Positions 36,367 through 44,547 of a stretch of DNA of 64,000 nucleotides are shown piece after piece. Positions within the stretch are counted from its first letter, which is position 1, and each line of letters opens with the position of its first letter. Origin of the DNA: Acidipropionibacterium jensenii DSM 20535 (GTDB taxonomy: Bacteria; Actinomycetota; Actinomycetes; Propionibacteriales; Propionibacteriaceae). The stretch covers positions 50,439-114,438 of the forward strand of contig NZ_AUDD01000010.1 in NCBI RefSeq assembly GCF_000425285.1, written 5' to 3'. Below the pieces are notes generated by a model. The model searched no databases. It was given only the letters and a program-made list of their open reading frames with translations, and was not told the DNA's origin. Made by a program: the position numbers and the translations under genes.

Positions 36367-37293
36367 TCACTTGACCGCACCCTGGGTGAGACCAGCGACG
36401 ATGTATCGCTGGAGGAAGAGGAAGACGATGAGGACCGGCAGGATGACGACCACTGCCCCGGCCATCAGCACCGGGTAGGCGCTGGGATCACCCTCGATGT
36501 TCTTGAGCAGGGTGAGGCCGACCGGCAGGGTCATCCGCGAGTCGTCGGTGGTGATGACCAGCGGCCAGATGTAGTTGTTCCACTCGTCGACGATGGTCAC
36601 CAGACCGACCGTGGCGATCGCCGGCGTCGACATCGGCACGACCATCCGGAACAGCCGGCCGAGGTGCCCGGCGCCGTCCATCTCGGCGGCCTCCAGGACG
36701 TCGATCGGCAGGGACATGAAGTTCTGGCGCAGCAGGAAGGTGCCGAAGGCGGTGCCCAGGCCGGGCAGGATGATTCCCCAGTAGGTGTTGACCCCGCCGA
36801 GCCCGGCGATGGTGATGTAGTTGGGGACCAGGCTCACCTGGGAGGGAACCATCAGGGCGACCAGGATCGCGATGAAGATGAACCGGCGTCCCGGGAACCT
36901 CAGGAAGCTGAAGGCGTAGGCGCTGGTGATCGCCAGGACGAGCTTGACCACCGCGCCGACCGCGGTGACCAGCACCGAGTTGAGGAACAGCTGGGGGAAG
37001 TCGACCTTCGCCGAGGCGTTGAGATAGGCCGTCAGGCTCGGGTGGTGGGGCCACAGCACGAGATCCTGGGTGACGACCTCGCCGGAGGTCTTGAGGGAGC
37101 TCAGCGCCATCCACAGCAGCGGCAGGACGATCACCAGGCAGGCGATCACCAGGGGCAGGTAGCCGCCGAGAATGCGCCGCGACCAGGAGTCCGGGCCGAC
37201 GATCGACTCGTCGACCGAGGAGTGGTGCCTGCTGTGGGCCCGCCTGGTGCCCTCGGCGTCCCGGGACGGTGTCCGGGTCAGTGCGAGGCTCAT
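36367..37293 (-). CDS. ugpE: ABC transporter permease, UgpE/MalG type
   Basis: A 308-residue permease with six helices. The EAA loop is EAAEMDGAGHLGRLFRMVVP, which docks the ATPase. It has a long basic N-terminal tail (about 35 residues). The start overlaps the ugpA stop by four bases (ATGA), so it is translationally coupled. It forms the membrane channel with UgpA. Assignment to glycerol 3-phosphate depends on the binding protein and is tentative. Confidence 0.87.
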   Translation of the reverse strand: MSLALTRTPSRDAEGTRRAHSRHHSSVDESIVGPDSWSRRILGGYLPLVIACLVIVLPLLWMALSSLKTSGEVVTQDLVLWPHHPSLTAYLNASAKVDFPQLFLNSVLVTAVGAVVKLVLAITSAYAFSFLRFPGRRFIFIAILVALMVPSQVSLVPNYITIAGLGGVNTYWGIILPGLGTAFGTFLLRQNFMSLPIDVLEAAEMDGAGHLGRLFRMVVPMSTPAIATVGLVTIVDEWNNYIWPLVITTDDSRMTLPVGLTLLKNIEGDPSAYPVLMAGAVVVILPVLIVFLFLQRYIVAGLTQGAVK

Positions 37294-38207
37294 GCGTAGT
37301 AGACCTTCCGCTCGAGGAACCTCATCTGGAAGACGGTGAGGATGAGGAGGATGACGACCAGAAGGGTTGAGATCGCCGCCGAGTAGCCGGCCCGGTTGTA
37401 ACCGCCGAAGGCCTGCAGGTAGGAGGCGTACATCAGCGTGGTGGTGCCCTGGCCCATCGGCGTCATGATGCGGATCAGGTCGAAGGACTGCAGTGAGGAC
37501 AGGATCGTCGTCATCAGCAGGAAGAAGGTGGTCGGCGAGATGAGCGGCCAGATGATCGCCCGGAAGCTGCGGCCGCGGGTGGCGCCGTCCAGGGCGGCGG
37601 CCTCCAGCAGGTCGCGGGGGATGGCCTGGAGGGCGGCCAGGTAGATCACCGCGCAGTAGCCGAGGTTCTTCCAGATGTAGACGATGATGATCATCGTCAG
37701 GGACAGCGGCGGTTGCAGGAACCACTGCGGGGAGGACTGTCCGAACTTCCGCAGCACCGCGGCCAGCACCCCGCCGACCGGGTCGAAGATGAAGGTCCAG
37801 ACCAGTCCGACGCCGACCCCCGACAGGACGTAGGGGGCGAAGACGGTGGCCCGGGCGACATTGCGTCCGACCAGCCTGCGGTTGAGGACGACGGCCAGGC
37901 CCAGGCCGATGAGCATCGACCCGCCGACCGTGACGACGGTGAAGACCAGTGTCGTGGTGAGGACCTGGCCGGCGTCGCGGCTGAAGAACTCGCGGTAGTT
38001 GCCCAGGCCGATGAACTTCGCCGTCGGGGAGCCGAGAGTCCAGTCCAGCATCGAGTACCAGATGTTGAGCACCAGTGGCCGGTAGGTGAACACGGCGATG
38101 AGTGCGGCATTGGGCAGGACGAAGGCCACGAAGAGCAGCGCCTCATGGATTCGTCGCCGACCGATGTGGCCTCTCGGCCGTGCGATCGTTGGTGCTGCAC
38201 TCGTCAC
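37290..38207 (-). CDS. ugpA: ABC transporter permease, UgpA/MalF type
   Basis: A 305-residue permease with six helices; the EAA loop reads EAAALDGATRGRSFRAIIWP. It is the first gene of the three-gene importer operon. The GTG at 38207 is chosen over a GTG at 38213 because AGGAGG stands 7 bases from the former and directly abuts the latter. No ATPase is encoded nearby, so the importer must use a shared MsmK/UgpC-type ATPase from elsewhere. Confidence 0.87.
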   Translation of the reverse strand: MTSAAPTIARPRGHIGRRRIHEALLFVAFVLPNAALIAVFTYRPLVLNIWYSMLDWTLGSPTAKFIGLGNYREFFSRDAGQVLTTTLVFTVVTVGGSMLIGLGLAVVLNRRLVGRNVARATVFAPYVLSGVGVGLVWTFIFDPVGGVLAAVLRKFGQSSPQWFLQPPLSLTMIIIVYIWKNLGYCAVIYLAALQAIPRDLLEAAALDGATRGRSFRAIIWPLISPTTFFLLMTTILSSLQSFDLIRIMTPMGQGTTTLMYASYLQAFGGYNRAGYSAAISTLLVVILLILTVFQMRFLERKVYYA

Positions 38208-38346
38208 GCTCACTCCTCCTGGTCCAACGGACCTGCCTCCAGAAAGGTAGGCAGGCCAGTTGTCCTGAGGGGGAGTCGAAGGTTACGAGAGGGTTGTCGC
38301 CGGGTTCATTCTTGGTGTTCCCGCTGGTGAGGCCGGGCTGAGGGCC

Positions 38347-39135
38347 TCAGGCGGACTGGTGGAGGCCGGCCCCGGCGGCCTCGGCGAGCAGGGCCTCGAG
38401 CTTCTCGACGGTGTCCTGCCACCCGGTGACCGAGACACAGGGCACCCCCATCGCCTTGACGGGGTAGTCGTTGCCGTTGACGTCGAGCCGGTCGCCGAAG
38501 AACAGCAGGTCCTCGCGGTTCAGGCCGGTCTTCGTCAGCAGTTCGCCGATTCCGAAGGACTTGTCGCGTCCGACCCGGGTGATGTCGACGGAGGTGGATC
38601 CGCCGGCGCGCACCTCGAGATCGGGCAGCAGTTCGGCCACCGCGGCGCGCAGCCGCAGCTTTTTCTCACCGGTCGGGTCCCAGGCGCGCTTGGCCGGAAC
38701 CGGCGCCTCCTGGCCGAGGGCCGAGAAGGTGATCTGGGACTCCCGGTCCTCCATCGTCGGACCCCAGGTGTGCTCCTCCCACAGGCCGAGCCTGCGGGCG
38801 CATCCCTCGAGAGCCTCGGTGGCCCGCGACTTCTCGTCGTCGGTGAGAGCCTCCAGGTAGATCCTGTCCCACCGGCCGTCGACCAGCCGGTAGTACTGGG
38901 TGCCGCAGGCCGGCATGAGGTGGAGCCGGTCCATCCGGGCCGACCCCACCTCATCGAGGGGTTCGACGACCTGACTGCGGAACTGGCCGAACTGGCCGCC
39001 GGAGACCACGCACACCTGGGTGGCCTCCAGCAGCCGTGCCAGAGTCTCGGCCATCGGTTCGGGAAGCCGCGTCTTGGAGGGCGCGAGGGTGTCGTCCAGA
39101 TCGAAGGCGACCATTGGCGGTATTGACGCAGTCAC
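38347..39135 (-). CDS. HAD-superfamily phosphatase (phosphomannomutase-like, IIB)
   Basis: A 262-residue HAD hydrolase. Motif I is FDLDDTLAPSK (nucleophile Asp12, acid Asp14), motif II CVVSGGQ, and the later motifs include a Lys before FGIGELL and FFGDRLD-NGNDYP (motif IV acidic pair). The cap is of the IIB type, and overall it is close to eukaryotic-type phosphomannomutases and trehalose/sucrose phosphatases, so a sugar-phosphate substrate is likely. The GTG at 39135 is preferred (AGG 9 bases upstream). It follows class I aldolase on the same strand with a 33-base tandem duplication in between. Confidence 0.83.
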   Translation of the reverse strand: MTASIPPMVAFDLDDTLAPSKTRLPEPMAETLARLLEATQVCVVSGGQFGQFRSQVVEPLDEVGSARMDRLHLMPACGTQYYRLVDGRWDRIYLEALTDDEKSRATEALEGCARRLGLWEEHTWGPTMEDRESQITFSALGQEAPVPAKRAWDPTGEKKLRLRAAVAELLPDLEVRAGGSTSVDITRVGRDKSFGIGELLTKTGLNREDLLFFGDRLDVNGNDYPVKAMGVPCVSVTGWQDTVEKLEALLAEAAGAGLHQSA

Positions 39136-39179
39136 GGCCAACAACCTATAGGAAGCCGCTCGACCGGTTGACACGACTC

Positions 39180-39245
39180 GACTGATGGAGACCGCTCAGC
39201 TGATGAAGGCGGGACTGATGGAGACCGCTCAGCTGATGGAGGCCT
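39180..39245. repeat. 33-bp tandem duplication at the 3' end of class I aldolase
   Basis: Two copies (39180-39212 and 39213-39245) begin GACTGATGGAGACCGCTCAG and differ at a few bases near their ends. The aldolase stop codon lies within the right-hand copy; the left-hand copy lies just downstream of the gene. Confidence 0.85.
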
Positions 39246-40134
39246 GGTAGATCGAGGCGATCGAGGAGGCCAGAGTGGCGTCGAAGTCCTGCTGGGACTG
39301 GTCGACACTCAGGCCCTCGGCCAGAGCCCGGGAGAAACTCGCGATGAGGCCGTGGTTGCGGGCCAGCAGCTCATTGGCCTCGGTGCGCGAGTAGCCGCCC
39401 GACAGCGCGACGACGCGCACCACCTTGGGCTCAGCGATGAGGTCGGCGTACAGGTCGGTCCGGCTCGGGATGGTGAGCTTCAGCATGATCCGGGCGTCGT
39501 CGGGAAGGGCGTCGATGTGGCTGCGGAGCTGCTCGTGCAGCAGGTCCTCGGCCTTCTCCTTGGCCGGGGCGTGGATGTCGACCTCCGGCTCCAGGATCGG
39601 CACCAGGCCGGCGGCCCGCACCTTCTCACCGAGGTCGAACTGCTGGTCGACGATCCGCGGGATACCGGTCTCGTCGGCGTCCAGGATGACCGAGCGCTCC
39701 TTGGTCCCGAAGATGTGCTTCTCCTCGCGGGCCCGAGCCAGGGTCTCCTCCAGCCCGGGGATGGGCTTCATGACGCGGACGTGATCGGCCTCGTCGGTCA
39801 GCCCCTTGTCAATCTTGAGGATCGGGACGATCCCCTTGCGCTGCCACAGGAAGTCGGCGGTGGGGATCCCCTCGATCTCGCGGTCCATGGTCATCTCGAA
39901 CAGGATCGCGGCCAGGATGTGCGCGCTGGTGAAGGACGGGCTGGTCACCACCCGCGTCCTCATCTGGTGGACCAGGTCGAACATCTTCTGCTTGTCGTCG
40001 CCGTAGGCGTCCTCGCCGATCCCGTAGGCCCTCAGTGCCTTGGGGGTGGAGCCGCCGGACTGGTCCAGGGCGGCGATGAATCCCTGACCGGAGTGCATCC
40101 GGTCGAGCTGTTCGGTGTTGATGGTGACAGTCAT
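39229..40134 (-). CDS. fda: Fructose-bisphosphate aldolase, class I
   Basis: A 301-residue Schiff-base aldolase of the bacterial class I type, the metal-independent counterpart of the class II enzyme at 6771-7796. Family segments are FIAALDQSGGSTPKAL, VPILKIDKGL, LVPILEPEVDI, MLKLTIPS (with a catalytic lysine) and VALSGGYSR. The ATG at 40134 has AAGGAG 8 bases before it; an upstream in-frame start would add only six residues. Carrying both classes may suit a bacterium switching between glycolysis and gluconeogenesis or between metal-replete and metal-poor conditions. Confidence 0.94.
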   Translation of the reverse strand: MTVTINTEQLDRMHSGQGFIAALDQSGGSTPKALRAYGIGEDAYGDDKQKMFDLVHQMRTRVVTSPSFTSAHILAAILFEMTMDREIEGIPTADFLWQRKGIVPILKIDKGLTDEADHVRVMKPIPGLEETLARAREEKHIFGTKERSVILDADETGIPRIVDQQFDLGEKVRAAGLVPILEPEVDIHAPAKEKAEDLLHEQLRSHIDALPDDARIMLKLTIPSRTDLYADLIAEPKVVRVVALSGGYSRTEANELLARNHGLIASFSRALAEGLSVDQSQQDFDATLASSIASIYQASIS

Positions 40135-40335
40135 GATGATCTCCTTCGACACGATTCGCCTCGGCGAGGAGCGACTGCCTCGTCGTCGAGGGTCGTTTCC
40201 ACCGTACCCGGATCCTCGAGGGATCAGACGAGGATCACCAGAAACCGTCCGGACACCGTTCCCCCCGGTGCGAGTACCCCTCGATCGGACCCCTCACGGG
40301 TCCACCAGTAGCCCCGCAGGACTGTCCAGGGCTCG

Positions 40336-40830
40336 TCAGCGAGGGATCGTGCGCCAGCGCCGGCCCAGCCACACCAGGGCGTCGTGGCCACGGCGTCCCG
40401 GCTCGATCCGGTCGACCTCCAGGACGACCACGGTCGCCGACCCGACGTCGACCATCCTGACGACCTCGCAGTGCAGCCGGGCAGTGGGGACGTCCAGACA
40501 GGGCACCTGCTCGGAGGAGACCATCCAGCGGGTCCTCAACTCGGAGATGCCGTGGTGGGCGAACTCATTGCCCAGCTGCTCCTGGCCGGCCTCCAACGGA
40601 TGGAGGACGACGCGGGAGCCCTCCTCCAGGGCCGCCAGGGTGATCGAACCATGGCCCATCGACAGCGAGACCATCGCCGGGCGCACCGAGACCGAGGCCA
40701 GCGAGGACACCGTCATGCCGACCGGACCGGCCGCACCGCGGGCGGTGAGCACGGCCGCACCCGCCGGGTACTGGCGGAACACCCCGGCCAGCTCCTGGGC
40801 GAGATCGGACTCTTGGATCGGATGACTCAC
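40336..40830 (-). CDS. Flavin reductase-like, FMN-binding split-barrel protein
   Basis: A 164-residue protein of the flavin reductase domain family: the flavin-binding pattern is FRQYPAGAAVLTARG, then GMTVSSLASVSVRPAMVSLSM and the HCEVVRMVDVGSATVVVLEVD segment. These proteins use NAD(P)H to reduce free FMN or FAD for a partner oxygenase, or simply bind FMN. No partner oxygenase is nearby. The start is GTG at 40830 with a poor ribosome site. Confidence 0.82.
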   Translation of the reverse strand: MSHPIQESDLAQELAGVFRQYPAGAAVLTARGAAGPVGMTVSSLASVSVRPAMVSLSMGHGSITLAALEEGSRVVLHPLEAGQEQLGNEFAHHGISELRTRWMVSSEQVPCLDVPTARLHCEVVRMVDVGSATVVVLEVDRIEPGRRGHDALVWLGRRWRTIPR

Positions 40831-41083
40831 GAGGCCGAGCGTTCCACGCCGAAACGTCGCTGACCAGCCCCTGGACCCCCGGATTCGCTACCCGCTGACC
40901 TGCGGGGTCCCGGGGTACCCCAGCGCCTCGACATCTCGACGTCTCAGCGCCCCGGTGCCATGGGTCCTCCGCTGCCGGGGAAGGCGGATCCTCGCCACGG
41001 GAGGGGTCGGACCCTCCCTCGGGAGAGCGCGGATCCTCCCCCAGGAGGATGCCGCGGGCGCCCTGGCTGCCTAGGCTCGAACG

Positions 41084-42358
41084 GTGAGCACTCGTCGCCG
41101 CCTGAGCATTCGCGGAATCCACAACTGGATCGGGCGCCACCCGATGGTCGGTGACGCCGTGCTGGCCCTGCTGCTCACCCCGTTCGCCCTCGCCGGGACC
41201 ATCAGTGGCCACTACGGCTGGGCACGTGCCCTGTGGGGGCTGTGCTACGTGGTCCCGCTGATCTGGCGGCGGGCCCGACCCGACGTCGCCGCGGCCGGGG
41301 TGGCCGTGGCCTGCCTGGTCCAGCTCGTCGTCGCCACCGGCCCCAATGCCGGCAACGTCACCGTGCCGATCGTGATCTACGCGGTGATCGCCTACGGCAA
41401 CGCCCGTCACGCCCGGTGGTGGCTCTGGCTGGCCCTGGCCGGCAGTCTGGCAGCCGGTTTGAGATGGTCGTTGAATGACGATGTGTTCCGCTCCTACGGC
41501 CGCCAGGAGCTCATCCTCAACATCACCGCGCTCACCATCGGCTGCGCCGTCACGGTGCTGATGGCCTGGTACGCCGGACGGTTCGCCCGGGAGCGCCGGT
41601 TGAACCTCGAGCAGCTGCGGCGCCGCGCCGAGGACCTGGAGCGGGAGCGTGACCAGCGGGTCAAACTCGCCACCCAGGAGGAGCGCACCCGGATCGCCCG
41701 GGAGATGCACGACATCGTCGCCCACTCCCTGTCGGTGATCGTCGTCCAGGCCGACGGCGGGTCCTACCTGGCCCACCACGACGACGCCGGCGACGCGGAG
41801 TCGCGCCTGCGATCCTCGGCCACCGCCCTGGACACCATCGCCGAGACCGCCCGCACGGCCCTGACCGAGACCCGCCGGCTGGTCGGGGTGCTGCGCGACG
41901 ACTCCGGTCGCCCCGCCGATCTGACCCCCTCCCAGGGGCTGGCGGACCTGCCCGCGCTGATCGAGGAGACCCGCGGCGCGCTGCCGGTGACCCTGCAGGT
42001 GACCGGGGACCCCGACGGCCATCCGGCCCTGTCCGCCGGCGCCGACCTGGCCTGCTACCGGGTGGTCCAGGAGTCCCTCACCAATGTCCTCAAGCACGCC
42101 GGCCCCGGGGCCAGCGCCCTGGTGCAGATCATCCACCGGCCCGACCGGGTGGAGGTCCGGGTCACCGACGACGGCCGCGGCTCCCTGGCCGCCACCGACG
42201 ACGGCGCCGGGCACGGCCTGGTGGGGATGCGCGAGCGGGTCAGCGCGTGGGGTGGCACGCTGGAGGCCAGGGACCGGCTGGACGGCGGATATCAGGTGGA
42301 CGCCGTCATCCCGGTCGAGTCCACACCCACCCACCGGACCCCAGGAGAGACCCCGTGA
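41084..42358 (+). CDS. Two-component sensor histidine kinase (HisKA_3/NarL-partner type)
   Basis: A 424-residue kinase with four to five transmembrane helices in the first 165 residues and no large extracellular domain. A cytoplasmic coiled coil leads to the HisKA_3 phosphoacceptor REMHDIVAHS (His209) and a GHKL ATPase with ESLTNVLKHA, DDGRG and GHGLVGMRERV. This DesK/LiaS-like form commonly senses membrane or cell-wall stress. The GTG at 41084 starts the gene. The stop overlaps the regulator start (GTGA), so the pair is coupled. Confidence 0.92.
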   Translation: MSTRRRLSIRGIHNWIGRHPMVGDAVLALLLTPFALAGTISGHYGWARALWGLCYVVPLIWRRARPDVAAAGVAVACLVQLVVATGPNAGNVTVPIVIYAVIAYGNARHARWWLWLALAGSLAAGLRWSLNDDVFRSYGRQELILNITALTIGCAVTVLMAWYAGRFARERRLNLEQLRRRAEDLERERDQRVKLATQEERTRIAREMHDIVAHSLSVIVVQADGGSYLAHHDDAGDAESRLRSSATALDTIAETARTALTETRRLVGVLRDDSGRPADLTPSQGLADLPALIEETRGALPVTLQVTGDPDGHPALSAGADLACYRVVQESLTNVLKHAGPGASALVQIIHRPDRVEVRVTDDGRGSLAATDDGAGHGLVGMRERVSAWGGTLEARDRLDGGYQVDAVIPVESTPTHRTPGETP

Positions 42359-43032
42359 ACCCGGACCAGCTCATCCGACTGCTGCTCGCCGACGATCAGG
42401 AGATGGTGCGGGTGGGATTCCGGATGGTCCTCGACGCCCAGCCGGACATGGAGGTCGTCGGGGAGGCGGCCGACGGCGTCCAGGCCGTGGCGATGGCCAC
42501 CGAGCTGGAGCCCGACGTCGTGCTGATGGACATCCGGATGCCGCGGATGGACGGTCTGGAGGCCACCCGCCAGATCATCGCCGGCAGCTCCGAGGCCCGG
42601 GTTCTGGTCCTCACCACCTTCGATCTGGACGAGTACGTGCACTCGGCGCTGCGGGCCGGGGCGTCGGGATTCCTGCTGAAGGACGCCGGTCCCGCCGAGT
42701 TGCTGGCCGGGATCCGGTCGGTCGCCTCGGGGGACGCCGTCGTGGCACCCTCGGCCACCCGACGTCTGCTGGAACGGTTCCTGCCCACCGACGGCGGCGG
42801 TCCCTCGCCGACCGACCCCGACCTCATCGAAGCTCTCTCGGACCGGGAGCGCGAGGTGCTCACCTGTGTCGGGGCGGGCCTGACCAATGCCGAGATCGCC
42901 GCCAAACTCTTCCTGGCCGAGACCACCGTCAAGACCCACATCGGCCACATCCTCGCCAAGCTGGGCCTGCGGGACCGAGTCCAGATGGTCATCACCGCCT
43001 ATGACGCCGGCCTCGTGAGGCCCGGTCGGTGA
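42355..43032 (+). CDS. NarL/LuxR-family response regulator
   Basis: A 225-residue regulator with a receiver domain (acid pair DD at about 13-14, phosphoacceptor Asp59 in VLMDIRMP, Lys in FLLKDAG) and a LuxR-type DNA-binding domain at the C-terminus (LSDREREVLTCVGAGLTNAEIA). It is driven by the preceding kinase. The GTG overlaps the kinase stop (GTGA) and follows CAGGAGAG. Its own stop overlaps the VanZ-like gene, so three products are coupled. It probably regulates the neighbouring ABC exporter. Confidence 0.93.
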   Translation: MNPDQLIRLLLADDQEMVRVGFRMVLDAQPDMEVVGEAADGVQAVAMATELEPDVVLMDIRMPRMDGLEATRQIIAGSSEARVLVLTTFDLDEYVHSALRAGASGFLLKDAGPAELLAGIRSVASGDAVVAPSATRRLLERFLPTDGGGPSPTDPDLIEALSDREREVLTCVGAGLTNAEIAAKLFLAETTVKTHIGHILAKLGLRDRVQMVITAYDAGLVRPGR

Positions 43033-43538
43033 GCGGTTCAGTGAACGGTTCGATGAGTGGTCCGGGTCGGCGGGGACGCGACGCCGAAGCGGAGCCCGGG
43101 CCGGTGAACGGGCCCGATCGACAGGGCACGGCCCTCGGTCGATTTCTTGCGGCGCTGTTCGCCAGCCGGGCGGCACGGCTGACCTGCACCATCGTCCTCA
43201 CCCTGGTGATCGGCGTCATCGTCTTCGACCCCGATCCCGGCGAGGGCTCCTCCTTCTTCAGCACGCCGGCCCTGGAGTTCAGCGCCAACATCGTGATGTT
43301 CCTGCCGGTCGGCGCGGTGGCGTGGTGGTGGCGCCGGTCGGTGTGGCGCAATGTCCTGGTCGGATTCGTCGCGACGGTGATCATCGAGTCGGTCCAGGGA
43401 CTCTTCCTGCCCCACCGGGTGGCCGACATCCGCGACGTCATCGCCAACACCTCCGGGGCGGTTATCGGCTCGGTCACCTGCTGGGTGGTGGCCGGCATCC
43501 TCCTGCGGAAGGACCTGCGGAACCATTCCGGCGGATGA
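43029..43538 (+). CDS. VanZ-like membrane protein
   Basis: A 169-residue protein with a 35-residue hydrophilic N-terminus and four hydrophobic segments. Family marks are FSANIVMFLPVGAVAWW, IESVQGLFLPHRVADIRDVIANTSGAVIGS. VanZ lowers teicoplanin sensitivity in enterococci; relatives are common in actinobacteria with unclear roles in cell-envelope function. The GTG at 43029 overlaps the regulator stop (GTGA). Two further start codons lie within the first ten codons. Confidence 0.85.
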   Translation: MSGSVNGSMSGPGRRGRDAEAEPGPVNGPDRQGTALGRFLAALFASRAARLTCTIVLTLVIGVIVFDPDPGEGSSFFSTPALEFSANIVMFLPVGAVAWWWRRSVWRNVLVGFVATVIIESVQGLFLPHRVADIRDVIANTSGAVIGSVTCWVVAGILLRKDLRNHSGG

Positions 43539-43605
43539 TTCGCGACGATGCGGCCGATTTCTAGCGTCTGTGGTGTTCGTTGACCCAGACCCAGGAGACC
43601 GCACG

Positions 43606-44547
43606 ATGTCCCACTCAGCCACCCCCGCCCGCGCCCTTCGCCCCGACGGCGCACCGCCCCGGTCCGGATCCCGACCTACCGTGCGGTCCGCGGTCCGCGC
43701 CGTCGACCTCACCAAGACCTACGGCTCCGGTCCCGCCACCGTGCACGCCCTGGACGGGGTGAGTCTGGATCTGGCGGCCGGCCATCTCACCGCCATCATG
43801 GGGGCCTCCGGATCGGGCAAGTCGACCCTGCTGCACTGCCTCACCGGACTGGACTCCCCCACCAGCGGCACGGTGTGGATCGGCGACACCGACATCACCT
43901 CGCTGTCCGACGACGACCTCACCCGGCTGCGCCGCGACCGGATCGGCTTCGTCTTCCAGTCCTTCAACCTGATGCCCACCCTCACCGCCGAGAGGAACAT
44001 CCTGCTGCCGCTGAAGCTGTCGCGGCGTCGAGTCGACCAGGAGTGGTTCGACCGGGTCACCGGGATGCTGGGGATCACCGAGAGGCTGTCCCACCGGCCC
44101 TCCGAGTTGTCCGGCGGTCAGCAGCAGCGCGTCGCGGTGGCCCGGGCGCTCATCACCCGTCCCGACGTCATCGTCGCCGACGAGCCCACCGGGGCCCTGG
44201 ACTCCGCGGCCAGCGACTCCCTGCTCACCTTCCTGCGCAACTGCGTCGAGGACCTGGGACAGACGGTCGTGATGGTCACCCACGACCACCACGCCGCCGA
44301 GTACGCCGACCGCGTCGTCACCCTGCGCGACGGGCGAACCAGTGAGGACCACTGGGTGTCACTGCGGGCCGGGGTGCTGGCCGAGGACGGCTCCACGAGA
44401 CCGGACGGCAGCGGAGCCGCAGGCAGCGGAGCGACACACGGCTGGAGAGACGCCGGCTGTCCGGCCTGCCGGGATGCTGCAGGCCTGGACGCACCGGACG
44501 CATCGGCACAGGACGCTGCCGCCCGGAACGTGGGGGTCGCGCGATGA
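43606..44547 (+). CDS. MacB/LolD-type ABC exporter ATPase
   Basis: A 313-residue ATPase: Walker A GASGSGKST, Q-loop FVFQSFNLMPTLT, signature LSGGQQQRVAVARAL, Walker B VIVADEPTGALD and switch His in MVTHDHHAAEYAD. It couples to the FtsX-type permease downstream (ATGA overlap). After the ATPase domain is an extra 60-70-residue Ala/Asp-rich tail. CCAGGAGA precedes the ATG at 43606. Location beside the two-component system and VanZ gene suggests antimicrobial peptide or envelope-stress export. Confidence 0.92.
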   Translation: MSHSATPARALRPDGAPPRSGSRPTVRSAVRAVDLTKTYGSGPATVHALDGVSLDLAAGHLTAIMGASGSGKSTLLHCLTGLDSPTSGTVWIGDTDITSLSDDDLTRLRRDRIGFVFQSFNLMPTLTAERNILLPLKLSRRRVDQEWFDRVTGMLGITERLSHRPSELSGGQQQRVAVARALITRPDVIVADEPTGALDSAASDSLLTFLRNCVEDLGQTVVMVTHDHHAAEYADRVVTLRDGRTSEDHWVSLRAGVLAEDGSTRPDGSGAAGSGATHGWRDAGCPACRDAAGLDAPDASAQDAAARNVGVAR

